Below, one piece after another: positions 60,494 through 63,886 of a stretch of DNA of 63,886 nt. How positions within the stretch are numbered: position 1 is the stretch's first letter; each line of letters opens with the position of its first letter. The notes beneath the pieces were generated by a model. The model did not search any database, was not told the origin of the DNA, and was given only the letters and a program-made list of their open reading frames with translations. The translations under genes were made by a program, and so were the position numbers. Source of the stretch: an uncultured Anaerolineales bacterium (GTDB taxonomy: Bacteria > Chloroflexota > Anaerolineae > Anaerolineales > UBA6663); the NCBI GenBank assembly GCA_937952305.1, contig CALFZO010000049.1, positions 1-63,886 of the forward strand, written 5' to 3'.

Positions 60494-61834
60494 TCAGTTG
60501 GCCTTCGGCCACATCGTCTTCAGGTAGGCCGGGATGTCCACGGCCTCCTTCGGACCGACCATGATCTGCCACCCGGCCAGGCTCTCCTCCAGTTCGCCGG
60601 AGAGCACGGCCACCTGGCCGGGGAGGATGATGCGCTTGTGGCTGAGCTTGCCTTCCAGGCCGGCGCCCTTGACGGCCTTGGCGATGCGGTCGGCGTCGAA
60701 CTTGCCGGCCGCCCAGGCGGTGAGCACGCTCATGCCTTCGGCGTCGGCCACCACCAGCCAGGCCGGCCAGCCGGAGCCTTCCACTTCGTTGTTGACGGCG
60801 AAGTAGGTAATGGAGAAGTTCGTGGTCACCATCACGGGCGCGTTGGCGTCCGGGTTGTTGATCTCGTAGACGCCTGGCTGCACCTGGATGGGCTTCTGCG
60901 GGTCGGTGTAGATGTTCTGGCGCAGCGTCAGCAGCGGGTAGGCCGTGGCCGGGTCGAAGCTCTCCAGCACGATGAAGCCCGCGTACTTGGCGATGTGCTG
61001 GGCGGCCAGCACCAACTCATCGGCGCCCGCGGCCTCGCCCGGGAAGGTGATGACCGGGAAGCCGAGCGGGCGAAAATTCTTCTTGAGCGCCAGGCGCCGG
61101 ATCTGTGTCAGCGCGGTCAACGACTCGCCGTAGGCGCGCGCGCCGGGATCAAGCACCAGGTCTTCCAGGCCGGCCTTCTTGAGCGCCTCGGTCAGCTCGA
61201 CCAACTTGTCCAGGCCCGCGGCCCTGACGGCCAGCGGCGCCTTGGCGGTCTTGGCCAGCTCGGCCATTTTCTGCCAGTTGCCGTCGTCGGCGGCGTAGAG
61301 CAGCGGCTGGCCGCCGGCCGCCTTCAGGCCGGCCTCCATGACCGCCGGGTCGGACGCGATCAGGATGAACGGTTTCTTGCTGGCGGCGCGCGCGGCGCTG
61401 ACCGCGGCCGCGAACTTGGCCGCGTCGCCGGAGGCGGCCTCCAGCGCGAAGCCGTCCACGCTCAACTTGATGCCGACGTAGTCCACGACGTAGGCGTCGG
61501 CTTCAGAGACCTTGGCCGCCAGCGCGGCGTCGGTGTCCTTGACGCGGATGAACAGGCCGGGCTTGTGATAGAAGGTCTTCTCGTGCCGGAAGAGCACGGT
61601 CTCATTTCCGGCCGTCGCCTTCAAGCCGTCGCCGGCCACGGTCACCAGGCGGATGGGCGGCGCGGAGGCCGCCTCCAGCTTGGCCTTGGAGGCCTCGCTG
61701 ACGTACGGGCACTGCTTGAGCTCGGCCCCCTTGGAGGCCAGTTTCATGGCGAAGGCCAGGCAAGTGGGCAGGCCGCACTCTTTGCAGTTGGTCTGCGGCA
61801 GCAGCTTGTAGATTTCAAGTCCCGTCATGGGCAT
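60494..61834 (-). CDS. acsC: Corrinoid iron-sulfur protein large subunit
   Basis: A 446-aa subunit that carries the methyl group on cobalt from AcsE to acetyl-CoA synthase. The N-terminal [4Fe-4S] domain has Cys17, Cys20, Cys25 and Cys42 (TNCKECGLPTC, KQCPY). A TIM barrel (about 60-310) and a C-terminal cobamide-binding Rossmann domain (about 320-440, NFSITYFAVNNEVEGSG, LVVADAEGMSVLTAWAAG) follow. The length is as usual for AcsC/CdhE. It lies 15 bases after acsD in transcription order. Confidence 0.95.
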   Translation of the reverse strand: MPMTGLEIYKLLPQTNCKECGLPTCLAFAMKLASKGAELKQCPYVSEASKAKLEAASAPPIRLVTVAGDGLKATAGNETVLFRHEKTFYHKPGLFIRVKDTDAALAAKVSEADAYVVDYVGIKLSVDGFALEAASGDAAKFAAAVSAARAASKKPFILIASDPAVMEAGLKAAGGQPLLYAADDGNWQKMAELAKTAKAPLAVRAAGLDKLVELTEALKKAGLEDLVLDPGARAYGESLTALTQIRRLALKKNFRPLGFPVITFPGEAAGADELVLAAQHIAKYAGFIVLESFDPATAYPLLTLRQNIYTDPQKPIQVQPGVYEINNPDANAPVMVTTNFSITYFAVNNEVEGSGWPAWLVVADAEGMSVLTAWAAGKFDADRIAKAVKGAGLEGKLSHKRIILPGQVAVLSGELEESLAGWQIMVGPKEAVDIPAYLKTMWPKAN

Positions 61835-61849
61835 GGCGCACCTCCTGGG

Positions 61850-62821
61850 TCAGGCCTGCATCAGGCCGGCGATCTGGGTCCTGAGCCTGGCCAACGACTC
61901 GGGGTGGCGCAGGACGACGATATCGGCTCCGGTTTGGAGCAGGGCGCTCCCGGTGAGCGTCTCCCAATTGATGGCCCGGCGCTGCCAGTCCCCCCAGGCC
62001 GCCGGCACACCCTCGCCCACCTTGGCCTCCTTGGCCTTCCAGGCTTCCTCGCCCGGCGTCACCAGCATGGGCTGCTGGGTCATGCTGTCCCCTTGCAGCG
62101 CGGCCAGGCGCAGGCGCTCCATCACCGAGTAGCCATACTCGATGCCGTAGCCGAGCGCGCCGGTGGTCGGGTCCATGAGGATGCGGTCCAGCGGCATGCC
62201 CATGTCATGGATCAGGATGATCAGCTGTTTGGCCAGGTTGACGTCCATGGGCGTCTTGGAGCTGACCAGGTGACCGTTGGCCATGGCGGCGGCCACGATG
62301 GTCCGGTAGTTCTTGTCTTCGCAGACGCCGATGAGCAGGCGCTCGCCCTTGGCGGCCTCGGCCACGGGCACGATCAGCTCGTTGTCCTTTTCGGCCTGGC
62401 CCGGCCCGAAGACGGCCAGCGGCAGCCCGGTGGCGCCGAGGACTTTCTGGACGACGGCCACGGCATTGGCCGGCAGGTTGGGCGAGCCGTCGGCCTGGGT
62501 CAGGGAGAGGGTCAGCACGATCAGGTCGGCGCCGGCCTGTTCGGCCGCGCGAGCCCAGTCGCCGGGGTCGCTCATGGCCTCGCCCCAGGCCTGGCCCAGC
62601 AGCGGCGACCAATCGTCCGGCCGGCGGTCACGCACCTCCAGCGCCAGCGCCGGCCGGTGCGGCATGGCGGCGCCCGGCGCGTCAAAATGCAGGAAGGGCA
62701 GGCAGGCTTCGCCGCCCACCGTCAGCGTGCGGGCGCGCGTGCCGCCCTCGGCCGCGGTGGCGCCGAGCGTCACCGTCCGGATCTGGCCTGCCCATTTGTC
62801 CTTGGGGATTTCGACCGGCAT
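61850..62821 (-). CDS. acsD: Corrinoid iron-sulfur protein small subunit
   Basis: A 323-aa TIM-barrel subunit of the corrinoid protein (AcsD/CdhD). Family segments are VTLGATAAEGGTRARTLTVGG, PALALEVRDRRPDDW, LIGVCEDKNYRTIVAAAMANGH, DVNLAKQLIILIHDMGM and DPTTGALGYGIEY. The ATG at 62821 has GAGGAG eight bases upstream; an in-frame ATG at 62839 lacks one. It is next to acsC, its heterodimer partner. Confidence 0.93.
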   Translation of the reverse strand: MPVEIPKDKWAGQIRTVTLGATAAEGGTRARTLTVGGEACLPFLHFDAPGAAMPHRPALALEVRDRRPDDWSPLLGQAWGEAMSDPGDWARAAEQAGADLIVLTLSLTQADGSPNLPANAVAVVQKVLGATGLPLAVFGPGQAEKDNELIVPVAEAAKGERLLIGVCEDKNYRTIVAAAMANGHLVSSKTPMDVNLAKQLIILIHDMGMPLDRILMDPTTGALGYGIEYGYSVMERLRLAALQGDSMTQQPMLVTPGEEAWKAKEAKVGEGVPAAWGDWQRRAINWETLTGSALLQTGADIVVLRHPESLARLRTQIAGLMQA

Positions 62822-62835
62822 GACAATCTCTCCTC

Positions 62836-63216
62836 TCAAAAGACCAGGATATGCTCAGCCGCAGTGGCCCATTCGGCCAGGATGTCTGGGCTGATGTGTT
62901 TGACGCCCTCGATCAGCACTCGCGGCTTGAAACCGCGCATCTCGGCCGACAGGCCGCTGTAACCGACTTCGCCGTGCTGGACCAGGGTGCGGATCATGTG
63001 CTCGATGTTGGGGATGCCCTCCGGCGGCTCCTGGCCGGCGATCGCGCACTGCACGCCGTCCCCGGCCAGATGGACCCGCACCCTCAGATCACGGCGCTTG
63101 GCCAGGTTGACAGCCAGGCGCAGGGCCGTGTAGGGCCGCTCCTGGCCATACGGTCCCTCGTTGAGAATGAACAGGTAGGTCTTGGGTTCCGGTTCGGTCG
63201 GCGCGGGTCGGTTCAT
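62836..63216 (-). CDS. DsrE-family protein
   Basis: A 126-aa protein of the DsrE/DsrF-like fold: LFILNEGPYGQERPYTALRLAVNLAK, VRVHLAGDGVQCAIAGQ and GYSGLSAEMRG. The single Cys at the usual position (VQCA) is kept. Family members act in sulfur relay or as small regulators. The ATG at 63216 overlaps the CBS gene stop in an ATGA. Its place between acsB and acsD suggests a cofactor-related role, but none is known. Confidence 0.82.
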   Translation of the reverse strand: MNRPAPTEPEPKTYLFILNEGPYGQERPYTALRLAVNLAKRRDLRVRVHLAGDGVQCAIAGQEPPEGIPNIEHMIRTLVQHGEVGYSGLSAEMRGFKPRVLIEGVKHISPDILAEWATAAEHILVF

Positions 63217-63590
63217 GGCGTCTCCAGGCTGGCTTCCAGGGTCTTCAGCGCGATCAGGGCGGACGGGCGCGGCTCGCCCGGCCAATCGTGCATTAAGAAA
63301 GCATACGCCACGCCCCGGTCACGCAGCAACTGGGCCGCGGCCGCCGCCGGGAGGTCCGGCGGGACCTGGGGGATGACCTCGTCGAGCACGGCGCTCACCG
63401 GCTCGGCGGGCCGGGCGGCCAGCGCTGCGGCCGTCGTCCAGCCACAGGCCATGCCGTCTTCGTCCAAAGCGACCACGACCTCGGCCGAGGGTGTCTGGCA
63501 GGCCAGCCGGGCGGCCACCGTCCCGCAGGTCTCCGTATCCCGGCAGACCGGCACGCCGATGGTCATCAGGTCGCGGACGAGGCGGGGCAT
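63213..63590 (-). CDS. CBS-domain protein
   Basis: A 125-aa protein with a CBS-pair layout: RDLMTIGVPVCRDTETCGTVAARLA, VVVALDEDGMACGWTTAAAL, then VSAVLDEVIPQVPPDLPAAAAAQLLRD and YAFLMHDWPG. Both halves are somewhat diverged. CBS pairs sense adenine nucleotides. It is translationally coupled to the DsrE-like gene and follows acsB by 72 bases. Confidence 0.7.
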   Translation of the reverse strand: MPRLVRDLMTIGVPVCRDTETCGTVAARLACQTPSAEVVVALDEDGMACGWTTAAALAARPAEPVSAVLDEVIPQVPPDLPAAAAAQLLRDRGVAYAFLMHDWPGEPRPSALIALKTLEASLETP

Positions 63591-63662
63591 CGTGTCTCCG
63601 AAAGTGTCGAGCTGGACGGCGGACGTCCGGGCGGGAGCGTCCGCCGTCCAGTGGCGTGGTCG

Positions 63663-63886
63663 CTAGAGCAAGGCCGGCATCTCCAGTGCCGGATGGTGCT
63701 TATCGGTCAGGAAAGCCATGAGGCTGTCCACGTCGGTGGCGATGCGCTCGTCGCAGATCTTGGCGATCAGGTCCGGAACGCCTTCGCGCTCGGCCACCTT
63801 CTGGAGCTGCTCGGCCATCTGCTCCTTGAGGATGGACGACATCCAGACGACGCGCTTGAAGCCGCCGTCGGCTGAGATGAACTTGG
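63663..63886 (-). CDS. acsB: Acetyl-CoA synthase (C-terminal end, partial)
   Basis: Only the last 74 residues are in the window; the gene continues beyond the right edge. The visible end reads RVVWMSSILKEQMAEQL, then LIAKICDERIATDVDSLMAFL and KHHPALEMPALL. This is the pattern of the C-terminus of the ACS/CdhC catalytic subunit (a K-I-x-D/T-E segment, a leucine-rich helix, then HPAL). ACS joins methyl, CO and CoA at its nickel A-cluster, which is outside the window. The acsD/acsC neighbours support the call. Confidence 0.75.
   Translation of the reverse strand, partial: KFISADGGFKRVVWMSSILKEQMAEQLQKVAEREGVPDLIAKICDERIATDVDSLMAFLTDKHHPALEMPALL

Overview
The window is a GC-rich, densely packed bacterial segment. 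An anaerobic Chloroflexi-like (Anaerolineae-type) organism is suggested by a Wood-Ljungdahl gene set with a core-type MetE, very long multi-PAS kinases, sAC-type cyclases, and few, short intergenic regions. This is inference from gene content; there is no rRNA or tRNA in the window to place it.

Left part, 1-21132, mostly + strand. A tungstate/molybdate uptake operon (tupA partial, mop, tupB, tupC) is followed by a NarL-type two-component pair and an ABC-2 exporter closed by a terminator. Next comes a four-gene signalling operon: a 12-PAS histidine kinase, a stand-alone receiver, a REC-PAS-PAS-HK-REC-REC hybrid and a REC-GAF-HD-GYP c-di-GMP phosphodiesterase. A lipoprotein is divergent from a metal-resistance operon in which an ArsR/SmtB regulator, with promoter and operator visible, precedes a P1B-4-type ATPase.

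Middle, 21152-30253, - strand. This is the least conventional locus and the best candidate for an undescribed system. In transcription order it has a soluble-adenylyl-cyclase-like protein (two cyclase domains, AAA, TPR), a class I isoprenoid-synthase-like enzyme, an HExxH metallopeptidase-like protein with a C-terminal cyclic-nucleotide-binding domain, and a 66-aa peptide resembling an NHLP/Nif11-type RiPP leader. A strong terminator follows, then a protein joining a degenerate prenyl-synthase-like half to a DXDD-bearing class II cyclase-like half. A degenerate IS701-like transposase lies just beyond.

31748-43870, - strand. A single apparent 12-kb unit runs from a sigma-70-like promoter (43803-43830) through a structured 5' leader to a terminator (31748-31785). 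It encodes a UraA-like permease, a three-subunit molybdenum hydroxylase, two small proteins, a sodium-pumping biotin-dependent decarboxylase (mmdA, D, C, B type), a cytosine-deaminase-like amidohydrolase and a KynB/isatin-hydrolase-like cyclase. Together they look like a pathway for oxidising and opening an N-heterocycle, possibly a pyrimidine, with energy recovered by decarboxylation.

44022-63886, - strand. This is a Wood-Ljungdahl block: the end of acsB, a CBS protein, a DsrE-like protein, acsD, acsC, a Ddn-like protein, acsV, acsF, another CBS protein, acsE, two-subunit fumarase, a TrxR-like flavoprotein, a ferredoxin, a fused MetV-MetF reductase, a phosphoesterase, an OCD-family protein, panB, core-MetE, an unknown 431-aa protein, an HdrC-like protein and cooC. 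CO2-derived methyl groups would pass from methylene-THF through MetVF, AcsE and the corrinoid protein AcsCD to acetyl-CoA synthase or to methionine.
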